A stretch of 64,000 nucleotides of DNA, taken from assembly GCA_013399115.1 (NCBI GenBank), contig VXAA01000168.1, positions 210,252 to 274,251 on the forward strand, given 5' to 3'. Below the pieces are notes generated by a model. The model saw nothing but the letters and a program-made list of their open reading frames with translations, ran no database searches and was not told the origin of the DNA. Position 1 is the first letter of the stretch. Each line of letters begins with the position of its first letter. This DNA is from Anseranas semipalmata (lineage: Eukaryota > Chordata > Aves > Anseriformes > Anseranatidae). This document shows positions 48,601-60,779 of the stretch, in pieces. Position numbers and translations under genes: made by a program.

Positions 48601-51599
48601 TACTTCAGGAAAGACATGGCACTGCATTTGGCTTCCCCAGGTGATCTTGATGTGTTCCCACCTGTGTGACCAGAGCATCAGGGACCTACTGGGAGGCAGC
48701 AGTCATTGTGGCCCATTGTTCTTCTCCCATCCCACAGTATTTTCAGGGCTTGGGAAGAAGAAGGGACCTCTCTGCTCAGTCTGAGCTTGGAGGGTGCAGT
48801 ATACTCGAGCCACATGGACTGTTTCAGGCTGGCACTACTCAGATTTGCAAATGGTTGGCCCAGCGGGTAAACCTGGTGGCCAAAGAGCAGTCTAGGACCT
48901 GAGTCAATCCCATTTGACTGCCAAGTACGAAGGCATGATAAGCTGGGTTACCAGGAAGGAATATGGCTGGCTGGGATCCAACCACCGTTAGAACGTGAGT
49001 CGCTCACCCAGTGGTTTGTAGCACTGAGGACCTGCCAGGGCTGGAGCCAGTGTCGCATTTCCAACAGCAGGGTCTTTGCAGGCGACTTTCCATGGTGATT
49101 CCCAGTGCGGACTGACACATCCAGGCACTGGGAAAGGGGAGGGCAGTGCCATCCAATGCAGGAGGTGATGTAGAGGCAAAAGGCAGATTTAATATTGTGC
49201 TTCCTTCTCCTAAATGTACAGAGGTACCCTGTTCATTCAGGGGCTAAGCTGTCTGAGAGATGCAGCACCCAGGGCCAGGTATCTGTCAGGCCTGGACTGG
49301 AGGCTCGCCAAGACATGGGGATATATGGTTTTATTTCTGTTTTGTCATACGGAGATTACTATTCAATGTCTGTAGGACAAGAAAGCTCTGGGGCATCTTA
49401 GGATATACCCCGTGCTCCAAAAGAGCTTGTTGTTTTGGCTTTGCAACACTCACATGCGAAGGCAAGAATCGATGCCTGAAGTGCTCCTTTTCCAAGGATT
49501 AAAAGGCACTGCCAAGGCTCTGCAAGATGACTGCATTGCAAATCTTATCATGATCCAGTGCTGAGATCCGTTGGTTTCAGCAGCACAAATGTGCTGACAG
49601 ATCTGTGTGTCTGCTTTTTGGTGATGATAGATTATTTCAGAAGGTCGATCTCTGCTGCTGAACTCTGGTTGTAGCTCCCAGTTCACAGCCTGGGAGGTAA
49701 CATTGCAAGGGCTCTTCTTCATTACACCTATGTCCTTCATTTTAACCAAACTTTCCTTGATCCAGTAAAACCCTGGCCCAAAGGAGCGGTTTCAGAGTGT
49801 TGTCATGGATTTAGCTTTGGTTCCTTTGCTCTTAGATGCAGCTGAGGAACCCACAGAAGTCAGTGGAGGAAGCAGCAGGAGTAACCAGGTTAGCTTGCCA
49901 GTTGTGACAGCCAGGGGCTGAGACATTTGCTACCTTCACCCAGCAGCACGTGAGGTTTTGCAGATGCTCAGTGTGAACAGAGCCTGTTCTCTCTCTTATA
50001 TGATCTCAAGAGAGTGTGAAACAAAAAACTTTCTTACTCATCCAGCTCTGGAGAGTCATCAGATCCATCTCTGGGCTTTAAGGTGATGATTCTTCCTTGC
50101 TTACAACAGTAGGTCCCAGGCCACCTATCCTTAACCTGTTGTGGTCTTATTGAAGCTACGTCATCTATCCATCTGCCTGTACGTAGCTCTAGCTGGAGAA
50201 GAACAGACCTCCATCACTGCAACCATGCACCCCCCTCTTGCACTTCTCCAGCAGCAAGCGTGCCGTTAAACGCCTGCTCCCGTGCTGCTTGGCTTTCTCT
50301 GCTTGTCGAACTTTGGTAGGATGTTTAGCCATTTCTTCTTGATCCCGTTGCGTAAATGAGGCTAATTTCAGCCTGCCGTGATGTGTGGGCTCACTGGAAC
50401 GTGACTATAAATCCAGACCTGAACATTTTCTTGTAATGGACGGGGTGGTGATATTGCATTGCTGCCTTTAACCTCAGGCTGTCCTTAGACCAAGCCAGAC
50501 TCTTCACAACCCTATGCCAGTAAATCAAATAGCTTTTGAATCAATGCACATAAAAGTCAAGAGAGAGAAGTTACAGATGGAAAAGACCTATTGTACCTTG
50601 AGCCTGTCCCACTGCAGAGGGGATAAGGCACTGTCAGGAATTTATGGCATTGCTCCGAGCCTGCCCACTGAGGCCAGGCAGGGTGAGAGTCGTGCCTGGG
50701 GGAAATGTGGGGTGGGGGGAGATTGCCTAAATTTCCTGCAGCTTTTCCATCCTGCTCATCTCTTTGCATTTCATTCCCTTGGCTTTATTTTTGGGAAAGA
50801 AAACTGTTGTTGGTTGTATATTCAACAAACCTGATACGTTAGTTCTCCTGCTCATTGTTTTTCACTTAGGGCTATGCCTGACTTTTCTTTAGAAGCATGT
50901 TTTTCTCACCTAATATTTAGTTTAAGATTGTAGAAGCTGGATGTAAAACCTTCTGGGACATTTTAATCTGCCAAGAGGCTGCCTGAAAACAGAAGTTATC
51001 CAGAGTATTTCAGTAGTCCCTATTTAGAAAACAGCACCCCCAAATCCTGCGTTGTCCATTTGCCTTTCATCCCCTTGCCAACTATTATTGGTTGTTTTAA
51101 CCCCGCTCTGGTGTCTGTGTCCTGTGTACCTTGCTCCCCTCCCCCTAGGGTTTCCATGTCTTTGAAAGTCTTGGTAACCAGAGCTTTCATGTGCTGTGCT
51201 TTGCAATCATTTGAGACCAAGAATAATACACCCAGAGCCAGCTGGATCCCTCACTCCGTATTGATACAACTATTCCCCTTAACCTGCCCACACTCAGTGC
51301 TACAACTGCAAATCTGAGGTTGAAAAGGAGCAGTGATGGACAGCACTGCGAGCCCTGCTGCATGGAAAGCAACCCCAGCAGTGTGCCCCACAGCTGGGCA
51401 GCAGCTGGGTTTGGGTGTCCACTGGGGACCTTGCTAAGTTGAATGTGTTTTCCTGATGTGGATCTTCTCAGAACTGGTGGTCCTGGTGGTTGCTTTAATT
51501 CCCTTGATCTGCAGCCAGTCTCTCCTGAGAAATCCTTCTCCAGCAAGGCACTTGCTAAAGGCTGGCCAGTCTGGGTGATGGCTCCTTCTGGAGGTCTTT

Positions 51600-51765
51600 A
51601 CCTATAAGCCCAAACAGCACTTAGAAGCGTGGTTAAGAACTGGATCAAGGATCCAGAAGAGCTGTGAGATAGTTATCCTTGGAGGTTGCTAGAACTCAAC
51701 TGGAAAAAGCCAATCTGATCCAACTTTGAAGTTATCCTGCATTGAGGAGGTTGGACCAGAGACCG
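51600..51765 (+). mobile_element. CR1 LINE 3'-end fragment (degenerate)
   Basis: The order TATCCTTGGAGGTTGCTAGA, ACTCAACTGGA-AAAAGCC, GATCCAACTTTGAAGTTATC, CCTGCATTGAGGAGGTTGGA, CCAGAGACC follows the well-known CR1 3' region (ccttggaggtntncaagactcgactggac-aaagcc, ctgct-tgagcaggaggttggactagagacc). The terminal octamer repeats (ATTCTATG type) are missing and the copy is diverged, so it is an old, truncated, inactive insertion. CR1 is the dominant LINE of birds and also occurs in turtles and crocodilians, so this supports the sauropsid, probably avian, origin of the window. Confidence 0.75.
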
Positions 51766-52398
51766 GCAGCAAAAGAGAGGATTATTTAGCAAGTCACTGC
51801 CTGGCTTTCACTTCATGAACATCAGGGGATGCATGTTGGGTTGTCATGCCACCACTGCCTTTGGCTGCCAGATTATTTAGGTTACTCTGCATGATTTTGG
51901 TCTTTTACACTTTTTTTTTTGGTTTGCTTTTGTTGTTCATTTCTTCATGAGCTTTCATAGACCCTGCTTGTTTGTCCCTGGGTCACATCCAGTTGGTAGA
52001 TGGATGCTCCCTGCCGTCATTGGCCATCTCAGGGTATGCTTACAGTCTGGGATGTTCATCCCATCTTTACTTCCCCCTTGTCCTTAAGTTTGTCTCGTGC
52101 TTTGGAAGTAATCAACTCTTTAGTGTCAGGTAAACTGGGGAAAAAGCATAGCCAAAGACTCGAGGGAGAAATACATGTAGAGTAGAGCTGGTAGAGCATT
52201 AGTTGATGGGGGACGTGGTACAGGAAGGCCAGTTCTAGCAGTCCGTGACTCCCTGTGGCACTATCAGTTCTCCAGGTGATTAACTGTTTGTTTTTCCCTT
52301 ACTGAAAATTTGTCTTGGATTAAACCACTGTAATAGAAAGCTCAGGTTCTGGAGCAATCCCAAACATAGGTTAGTATTTACAAGCTATCAGCTTCAGG

Positions 52399-52433
52399 TT
52401 TTATCTCCATCCCTTGCAAGCATGGAGATAAAA
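52399..52433. repeat. Perfect hairpin-forming inverted repeat, 12-bp arms
   Basis: TTTTATCTCCAT at 52399-52410 and ATGGAGATAAAA at 52422-52433 are exact reverse complements around an 11-nt loop, which itself contains the palindrome CTTGCAAG. It lies about 120 bp upstream of the candidate cassette exon at 52550. In RNA it would form a stable stem-loop. Confidence 0.95.
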
Positions 52434-52549
52434 TCCTTTTAAAAATCCCTTTTGATCTTCCTGGTTCATGACATGGCGTTAGTAAGACACTTTCCCTATG
52501 AAACTGGCAAATGTCTTAATGGAAATGTAAGTTTTTCTCATCCTTTCAG

Positions 52550-52607
52550 GGGCCAGTAACAGATGAGGAGCCCCCTACGTACAAGGGCCATGGCTTTATA
52601 ATGGAGC
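52550..52607 (+). other. DIS3L2: Candidate cassette (poison) exon in DIS3L2 intron
   Basis: A 58-bp stretch is preceded by the tract TTTTTCTCATCCTTTCAG and followed by GTAAGTGA, so both splice signals are good. The base before the donor is C, as in the genuine exon ending at 61876. Its length is 1 modulo 3. Spliced after the exon 33537-33616, the reading is Lys-Gly-Gln and then TAA at 52557-52559, so inclusion would truncate DIS3L2 inside the RNB domain and, with further junctions downstream, should trigger nonsense-mediated decay. It is also fully open in the first frame (starting GPVTDEEPPTY), which is not the DIS3L2 frame and which I do not recognise. Human DIS3L2 has no exon here in the canonical protein. 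Splicing is inferred, not shown. Confidence 0.3.
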
Positions 52608-54539
52608 GTAAGTGATGGACAGTATCTCTGCAGGATGCTCATGTTAGGAAATGTCAGAATGTTATTTCTGCCTCCATGGCTTAAGATCATCTGTTTACCT
52701 AATGGACTTAAATTTGCATTTTGCAGGTGTTGTGTTAATATTAATGTGTTGTCTGAATTGTTAATATTCCTTCACTTCAATGTTACATTAATGAAGGCTG
52801 CAGGGGATGGAAAAAAGACCCGACTAATTAATTAAATGGACAAAAAGCATCTTTAACTTTCCATCGTGCTGCCCTTTGCTTCCACCTAATGGGTCTTGGC
52901 ATTTCTGGTCAGCAGCCATGTAACACATGCTGCTGTATGGAGCACTCAGCGGCAGACTTGCTAATTTTTCTGACCCATAAATCACTTGCATAAACTTTTA
53001 ACTGTGAGGAAAAGTGCCTTTCATTCCTGCTTCCTCGTTTCAGTGGGAAATGCAGCCTGATAACAGGCGGTGCTGGCCTGATGTGTGGGGCCGGAGACTT
53101 TCGCGTCAGGAGAGTGGCTGTCTGCATTTCTTCAGGAATTCTTTCCATTCCCTCTTAGCCGGACTCTGGATGACATTAATACTATGTGTCTATGAAAGTA
53201 TTCTTGTCATAAGCTCTGCTTTCAGAGCCAGTCACCTGTCAAGCTGTATGTCTCAGGAATGTGGACTGCCAGCCCTCAGTCCTGCTTTTGTGGGGTATTT
53301 TCCCTCTCCTGGTCGCTGTCCCAGACCTGGCTTGGCTCTGGGTTCTTTTGCCCACCAGTAGTTCCCATGGGCTGGAGAAAACTGTCTCGGGTCCTCAGGC
53401 TCTGGGTGACTGGGCAGCATCCTAATGTATTCCCGAAAGTGAGGTTTTCCAGCCCAGGTGGTGATGGCCCCCATGAGACCCATTGGCTGAACACAGCATT
53501 TAGTTGCGTGCATTAGTGGTCAGTAGTTATCCCTCCTCTACGGAGAGCGAGCAGAACCCTGACCATCCTTTTGTAGCTCCTCTGGGAGATGAGATCTCCA
53601 TGAGCCATGGCTCTCTGGATCTGATACGGTTCCTTGGGAAGCTGGGCTGGGATTCCCAGCTGCATGGCTCCTGGAGTTAACACAGGGATTGCAAACCCTT
53701 TACATTGCCTTCCCCACAGGGAAATGCTTAGGCATGGTGACAGCGTTGTGCTTTAAAGGAGGACTTGCTAGCAGTGCTGTCACTTTGCTGATGTCCAGCA
53801 TGGCTGGGGAGCTCTGCACAGCAGCGCCCGGCTGCTGGAGGCAGCTCCGGCACGTGGGCTGCCATGGGGCTGAGCCAGCGGCACTTCGCAGGCTTCTTTG
53901 GGGCCCTTGGGAAAGGAGTTTCTTGACTCAGGGCGGCCATTCCTGGAGGGAGAGTGCCCCTGTCAGTGATGCTGAGGGTGAACTCCCCGGGCTCCAAAAT
54001 CTGATAGTCCTGAGAAAATTTTGGAGAACGCTGCAGCTGGGGCCGAGGGAGCTGCTGAAGCCATGCCTCCATGTCCCGTGTAGTTGAGCATGTGGGTGCT
54101 GTTCTAAGCTTTCATCCCTGGCCCGCGGCAGCTGAAGATGCTGCTTTGGCACAGAGGGGCACTTCAGCTTCATGCCAGGAGTCTGAAGGTTGTCGCCAAT
54201 TTGCATGAAAAGGAGCAGACTGCAGTCATATTAAGATTTAATGAAGAGGCACAGCCTGCAGAGACCGTGTCCTCTGCAAGTCTCTTTTCAGTTAGGTGAC
54301 ATTTCCTTCACCACTTAGGCCAAGACGGGACAGGGGGCGGTGGGACAGGTGGGCTTTGCCTTTATCCCCTTCACACAAAGTGTGGATGAGGTTGAGGAGC
54401 TCGAGGCCAGGAGAAGAGCATTTGCCATCCACGCCAGCAAGCGCCAAGGGGTGCTGGAGGCCCTGTGGCCACTTGCGCTGTCTTCAGCGCTCCGACGTCT
54501 GGCCTGACATTTTGCTGCCAGATGAGGTCAGCTCTTTTA

Positions 54540-55110
54540 TGTAACAGCACTGCGAAGCCGTGTCGATAATTTCAAAGGAACTTAGGCGAATGGTTGAGGT
54601 CTTTCTACCGGTCTAAATCCCCGTGTGCAAACGCGGTACAGCAGGCTTTAAGCAATTAGTTCCTAATCGTGCCAAATGCCTTCAGTAGCCCAGCTTAAGG
54701 ATTGGGAGCTTAAAGTTTTCCACTGTACCGCACTTAATTTGGATAAAGTGAAGGGAGTGGTATCATGGCATTCCCAGCCTGAAGGTGCAGGAGTGGCCAG
54801 TAAATGACATTTGTATTCAGAAAACCCTCCCATGCATTTGTGTTCTAGGCATCTATTACTGGGAAGGCACCATAGCTAATAAAAAGGGCATTCATTATAC
54901 CCCGGAAAGGGAGTTCATTAGAGGTAAAAGCCATTCTAGCTTAGTAAGAAATGAATCTGAAACTGCCTCAGAGCTGCTATTCTCATCAAGTTTCAATGTT
55001 AACAGTTTTAACCAAGAGCTAATTGAGCAATCTCAGAAAGTGGAGTAATTCCGTTATTCAGCTCTGCTTTGTTCAAGGCTACCGCTAGCTGTGAAAGGAG
55101 CACAAATGAC
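54540..55110. promoter_or_regulatory. Candidate conserved non-coding region (two blocks)
   Basis: Blocks at about 54550-54760 and 54950-55110 are non-repetitive and AT-balanced with homeodomain-like motifs (GCAATTAGTTCCTAATC, GAGCTAATTGAGC). The first also has preserved CpG sites (ACCGGTCTAAATCCCCG, AAACGCGG). Preserved CpG in a non-island context can indicate constraint. Pattern-based only. Confidence 0.2.
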
Positions 55111-55676
55111 TTTCATCAGGCCAGGAACCACCAGTGTTCTTGCCTCTTACTACTTTTTCTTTCAAAAATGTAGGGCTTTTTGTCTTTTGGCAATTGTCTT
55201 TGGCAAAAGGAGCTCCACACCAACATTGCAAGGCTCATATATAATGCTGCAGTCCAATTTTTGGAAGACAGGGGATTTAATTTTCGTAACTCTCCAAGCA
55301 GCAGCGCATGGCTGAAGATGCTTCTGTTCGTTGGGTAGGCAGAGTGTCACCAGGAGGATGGTAGACCGTTCTTGCAGGATTTTGCATGGAAAAGGGCCAT
55401 TGCAAGCTCCAGTCCGGCTACTAGCCAAAGAGCATGATTCTGTCATTGGCTGCGCTCTCAGGAGATGCGGGCTTAGCTAACGTTGCTTTTAGAAGAGCTT
55501 TTATAGAAACCTCTCGAGTTCCTTTGCTTCATGGAAAAGCTGTAATCAAAAATAAACGTACATGATTTAAAGAAAAGAAGAAAAAGTCATACCATATCCA
55601 GTGTCTTTGGACATAACACTTTGGAGAGAATGTGTTGCTTGAACTGTGAAGCTGTTTCTTTACCATTTTCCTTCAA

Positions 55677-55694
55677 CTGCTGCTGCTGCTGCTG
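55677..55694. repeat. CTG trinucleotide repeat, six units
   Basis: Six uninterrupted CTG units followed by TTG. Short and non-coding. Confidence 0.95.
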
Positions 55695-56779
55695 TTGATG
55701 TGTCGCTGTGCACAGTACTGTTTGCAGCCTTTTGTGGAAGGTGACTTTCTCTTGGTGAGCACAGCAGGATTTAGAGTCACATTCCCAGGAGGTGGCTGTA
55801 GATCTGTTTGTTATGAGATTGCACTGCAGCGATAATCCCCTTCAAGCCAGCAGAGAGTGAGAGCTCTCAGTGATGTACTGCCCTCAGCAAGGCGACGTAT
55901 ATCCATCAGTGTCTCTAGAGCCTGCTCAGATACGCACAGACAGGCCAGGCCTTCCTTTTCTGTGCACTAGCTTCCCATGGCACTGTTTGATTCAAACACA
56001 AGCCAAGCATGATGCCTTCAAAACTCTTCTGCCCTGTCCCTGTTTGGATCTGGCGTGGAGCTGGACACCTGAAGCAGACACGGGGCTGTGGGCTGAGAAA
56101 CCACAGGCCCTGTCTGCTGGCCGAAGCACAGAGCAGGGACAGTAAACCCATCTGCACGGTCACCCTGAGCTTGGGAAGGAGTTTGAACAGCAAAAGGTTT
56201 GTTCCCTGGGCAATGGGGAGCAAACGCTTTGAGGGGGAGACAGGATGGAAATGGACAGCATTTTGTAGTGGGGATAGGGAAAAGAAATTTGGTAACCTCT
56301 GCAGAAATGGTTTGGTCACATTTGGCTTGAGTCTGAGACTCTGGAAAGATGCTGGGGCTTACCTGGTGGCAGCTCACCTGACTGGATGGACTCCAGCTCA
56401 GGACAGTTCAGCTCTGTCCCTTTGGGAGCAGTTTGCTGCAATGAGCTACATATGGAGAGGGGACCAACTTCTCCAGTCTGCCAAAAGCAAGAAGAATCCT
56501 ACCATGGGAGAGCTAGGTGATGTTTTGGGTTTGTCTCTGTGTCTGCGCCTCAGCTATGAGAAGACTTCCATCGTCTGGGATACAGCCAGCGGTTCCACCT
56601 TGCAGGAGGCAATGGAGGTGAAGGAGAAGGCACGGGGGAAGAGCTGGGCTCTTCTGCGCAGCCGTACCTCGCTGTCATTTGCTCTGAAGCCTGCGGGTCT
56701 GTTACGCTGGTGGAAGGGGCAGATGGTTTAACGTCGCTTCGCTTTAATCAAGCTGCCTGCCTTGTTCCTGCACTTACTG

Positions 56780-57070
56780 GATTGCAAACAAAGTACTTCT
56801 TGTCTCTTCCATGCAGCGAACATTGCTTAGCTAATGTCATTTGTCAAGTTAATCAGGGAGAGTGGGCACTTCGATGGCTGCTGTATAGCCTGGCCACATT
56901 GCCATGGAAGCAAGCAGCCAAACAGTTATTTGCCCCGCTTTGCTCTCCAGAGATATTAATATTTTATTTGCCGTCAACAAAACAACTTGCTGAGGATGCG
57001 AGTAGTTTTTCAAGGTTGACGTCAGGAGATTGAAAGGGTCTAGCTAACCTTTTACAGAGCAAATAAAAGC
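56780..57070. promoter_or_regulatory. Candidate enhancer-like element with CRE and forkhead-like sites
   Basis: A full palindromic CRE, TGACGTCA, lies at 57017-57024. A forkhead-like TGCAAACAAAG lies at 56783-56793 and another GTCAACAAAACAA near 56973-56985. The palindrome ATATTAATAT lies at 56953-56962. The block is AT-balanced and free of simple repeats, unlike the GC-rich sequence on either side. The motifs are seen directly; enhancer function and conservation are inference. Confidence 0.3.
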
Positions 57071-57939
57071 CCTGGTACTAAAGCAGTTCCAGTGTCTGAA
57101 AGTACAGCTCCTCTCCCTGTGTCCCATGGATGTTTGGCTCTGGCAGGAGCTGTGTGAGAAGACTTACAGCCCAGCAGCTTGGGTCTGGGGCTGCTGTCGA
57201 GGTGTCATCAGTCCTTCTCAGCTGGATGGGTTCATAGGTGGGTATTTGCCTGCAGGAGCCATGACCACCATCATTTAAGGTACTTTGAAAAGCACCAAGT
57301 CCTGTGTTTAAGACCATCTCAGAAGCCTGAAATCTCGGTGGATTGTAGGAGCCAGCATGCCTCGATCACGTTTGAAACTCAGAGGCGAGTTCTTTTGAAA
57401 ACCATACACTCCGGCTGACCTCTTGCATAAGGCAGGGTATAGAGTTTCACCCACTAACTCCTGCACCAAGCCCATAATTCATAAGCAAAATCTGGGTATT
57501 GAAAGAGCCGTCAGAAGATGCTTATGTATCTTACAGAGCTCTCTAGCCGTCCCGCTCCTCCCTCTCCTCCCTCTCACATGTGCATGCGCTAAATGATGCA
57601 TTGAACAGGTTTGGAAACGCTCCCTCCTGCAGCCTGGGCGAGCAGGACAGCTGGTATCTGCAGGCACCTACAGGAGGGACAGCCACCTGCCAGCCCCCAC
57701 CCCGCTCTGCGGGACAGCAGAGGAAACCTCGCATGAGCACAGAAAGGGCAAAAGTTCAGATCAGATTGTTTATGGGATTTTATGGAGGCGGGAGCCAAGG
57801 ATAGCTCAGCTAATCCAGAGGAAACTGTAGCGATGGCATTAGACTGCATTTCACATGGGATTCATTCAGTGCACATTCAGATGGACTAGTCTTTCTGTCT
57901 CCATTTTTTTAGCCGTGAAATATTTTTCTTTGCTCTCCT

Positions 57940-58180
57940 GTCTGCCAGCCGCACCGAGCCAAGCTCCAAGCGCGGCTGTTTTAAGAAAAAAGAAGGAGAA
58001 GAAAAAAAAAAAAGAAACCCCCCCTGTCATTGACCTCCCGACGAGTTACCGGGTGGCAGCGCGGCTGCTGGTGCCGGTAGCACCCAGTGCTGTCCTTGTC
58101 CCCCCGCCGCCAGGGTCCAGCTCTTTCGTCCGAGCCGCGGCACAGCATTTGCTGGGTCGAAGCCCTGGTGAGGATGCTAG
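57940..58180. promoter_or_regulatory. CpG-dense patch with an internal purine tract
   Basis: About 20 CpG in 220 bp by eye, split by an A/G-rich tract at 57983-58017. It may be a small intragenic CpG island. No splice-bounded exon is recognised in it. Confidence 0.3.
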
Positions 58181-60779
58181 CTAAAAGCGTAGCATGGGGC
58201 AGCTGCTGTTTAAAATAGCCTGGTGAAGACGTGTATCCCGAGTTTAAGCGCTCCATGGGGTTTCCAGCAGCACGTGCTAGAGGGGAAGGCTACATGGGGA
58301 GGGCTGCTCCCGAGCTCCCAAAGCCATGCAGGCTTCATCCGCTGTCCTGGGCTCATCCTGCTGAGTCTCTGATGTCCTGTGCAAAGTCTCAGCGTGAGCC
58401 CTGCATGGGAATATGATTTTCTTTTTAGGTGCAATTAGACTGCCACGTTAAGCTGTTCATTGCAGATCTTGGCCTCCCTTCTCATGTCCTGAGCCACAGA
58501 CCCCATTCCTCTGAAAAAGGTGACCTGGCTCTGCTCTGAGCACAGGTGCTGGCTCATTTGCTGTCCCCGGCCCACTCCCTCAGACCCCATCAGGCTCTCT
58601 TGCATGCTCCAGATTATCCCAGCTGAGACCTGTCCCTTCTGGATGCCACACAGGTGGGGATTTCCTCTCCCTGGGGACTAAATCCTGATGTCTGACCTTG
58701 CTGGGACGTAGCAACAACGGCTCCATCCTTTTCATCCCTTTCATCCTTGCAGCGCGGCATGGGCTGCTGCAAAGGGGTGCATGTGGGGAGTAGCTCTGTT
58801 ACTCCTGTATGATCCAGAGCTGGGAAGAGTCTTCTGTGTCTGCAGGCTGCTTTGGTATTGACCTACAGGGCATTGCAACCTTCCCCAGCCACTGCAGGTC
58901 ATTAACCTGAGCTGATATGAACCAACCCATCGGGTCCTGGGGCTTCTCTTCCCCCTGGATACAGGGCAGTGTTAGACCTCACCTGCGTTCTCTGCTCCTT
59001 GCAAGGGCAAACCACAGCTGTGTCTCCCAAAGCATGCCCCTGACTTTGGGCAAGTGAACAAGATGAGTAGCTTTTCAATTCCGAATATCTGTGGTCATGT
59101 CCTGCACCCTGCCATGGGTGCAAAGCTGATGGGTGCTTCCTGGTAAGATTTTCCTGTCCATGCTGTCAATCCAGCCATGTGCTGGGTATCTTGTCTTGAT
59201 GCAGGCTGTCTTTGATGCTGTCTGGGGGCTGATGTTCCAGGTGTGGAGCTGCAGAACAGAGAGAGGAAGGGATTTTGCAGGGCAAAATGGGAAGTATGTG
59301 CTGTTGGTTTTCCTTTGGGTGTAAAAGCATCTCTGATGGGAGGGCTCTCAGGTATTAGCTTCCATTCAGAAGCTGCAATATCAGAACCAGGATATCCCCA
59401 GGAAAGCCCCAAGCCCCAAGATGGTAAAAACAAAATGCAGAACTCATTAATCGGGTGAAAATTGCATCTGGCTCAAAGTGTCACTGGAGGTAAGAGGTAA
59501 AGGCTTCATGCTTGTGAGCAACAGGAGCAAGAACCACGGGGGCTGCCTGAGCACTCGCTTGTGGTGTTCATCTCCAGGACATGAGATAAGCACATTGTCC
59601 CTGTGACAAAGAGGAGATGCTGTTCACAGGTGTTCATTGCTTTGCCTTCAGAAATGGTTTTGCAACTCGCTCCTTTGAGGCCACGTTTTAAGGGAGGGAC
59701 GGGGACCCCATGGGTAGCCTTTGTCCACATGTGCATCCGTGTAGCAAGGGCTAGCACTGGAAATGTCTCTCTTTTTCTTCACACCAAAGCCCGTGGGAAG
59801 GAGAGCCGCTGCGTTTCGCAGCCCGTGCTGTTTGCTGCTCGTTGCTGCGAGCTGGGTCGGGGCACAACGGCCTTCCTGGGTCCGAGCGTGGGCTGGCACA
59901 GCCCTGCACATCTCCTCGGGCTCTGTGAACGTGCTGCTGGTCCCCACGTGCTGTCTGCGAGTGCAGTGGCTGGATGGGAGCTGCTGCATTCACCCACACC
60001 TGGGAGGAGGGGAGGCTGTAGCCTGCTGGCCACCCACTGCTGGGCACTGCATGGCTGGGGCAGCCGGGGTGCCCAGCACCCTTGGGCCATGCTGTCCCAC
60101 AGCCCCCAGGCACCAGTGACCATAGAGGGACCGATGTTGCCATCTGCTGGCTTAGCTGCACAGGAGCAGCAAGATCTTTGCTCAGCCCTCTTGGAAGTTG
60201 CCCATCACGAGCGCATACGGACCCAGCGCTCCCGCACCGGGCTGCGGGTGCCTTGACCCCAGTGCCCCATCCCTTGACCTTCTGGTAGCATCATCTGCCA
60301 TTTGTCAGGTGCTTTAGGGTATAGGGTCAGTGGTCCCTTCCCACTTAGGCTGTGCCGCTCCCCATACTGCCTGTGCCACAGGGTGTCCCTCCTGCCCTCC
60401 CAGTGGGTTTGGAACGTTGTCCTCTTCGCAGCAGTAACCTCCCCAGCTCCGGGAGAACCCACAAGGCTCTTGTTAAGGGAGCTCCTTCTCATTAAAGATG
60501 AACATTTCCTCTGCTGATTACAACCAGCATGTGCTAATTCCTCCACTGGGCTTGTCTTTAATTATTTCCTTTCTCTTTCGAGTCCTTGGCAAGTCACCCG
60601 GGCTGGGAGCACATCGCAGCTGGAGCACGTACCTTGGGAGCGCAGCGCCCTGCGCATCTCACCCAGGCAATGCCCCCAGCGCTGGCCGGGGCAGGGAGCT
60701 GCAGGATGCCGGCTCCATCCCACGTCCCCCAGCCAGCCCTGCAAAACTGCTGCTCTGCGTGCAGCAGCAGCGGGGCTGA

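Noticed and set aside
59603..60256. 217-codon + strand open frame
   Set aside because: GC-rich intron with overlapping open frames on both strands; no domain, no splice-site pair and no family resemblance.
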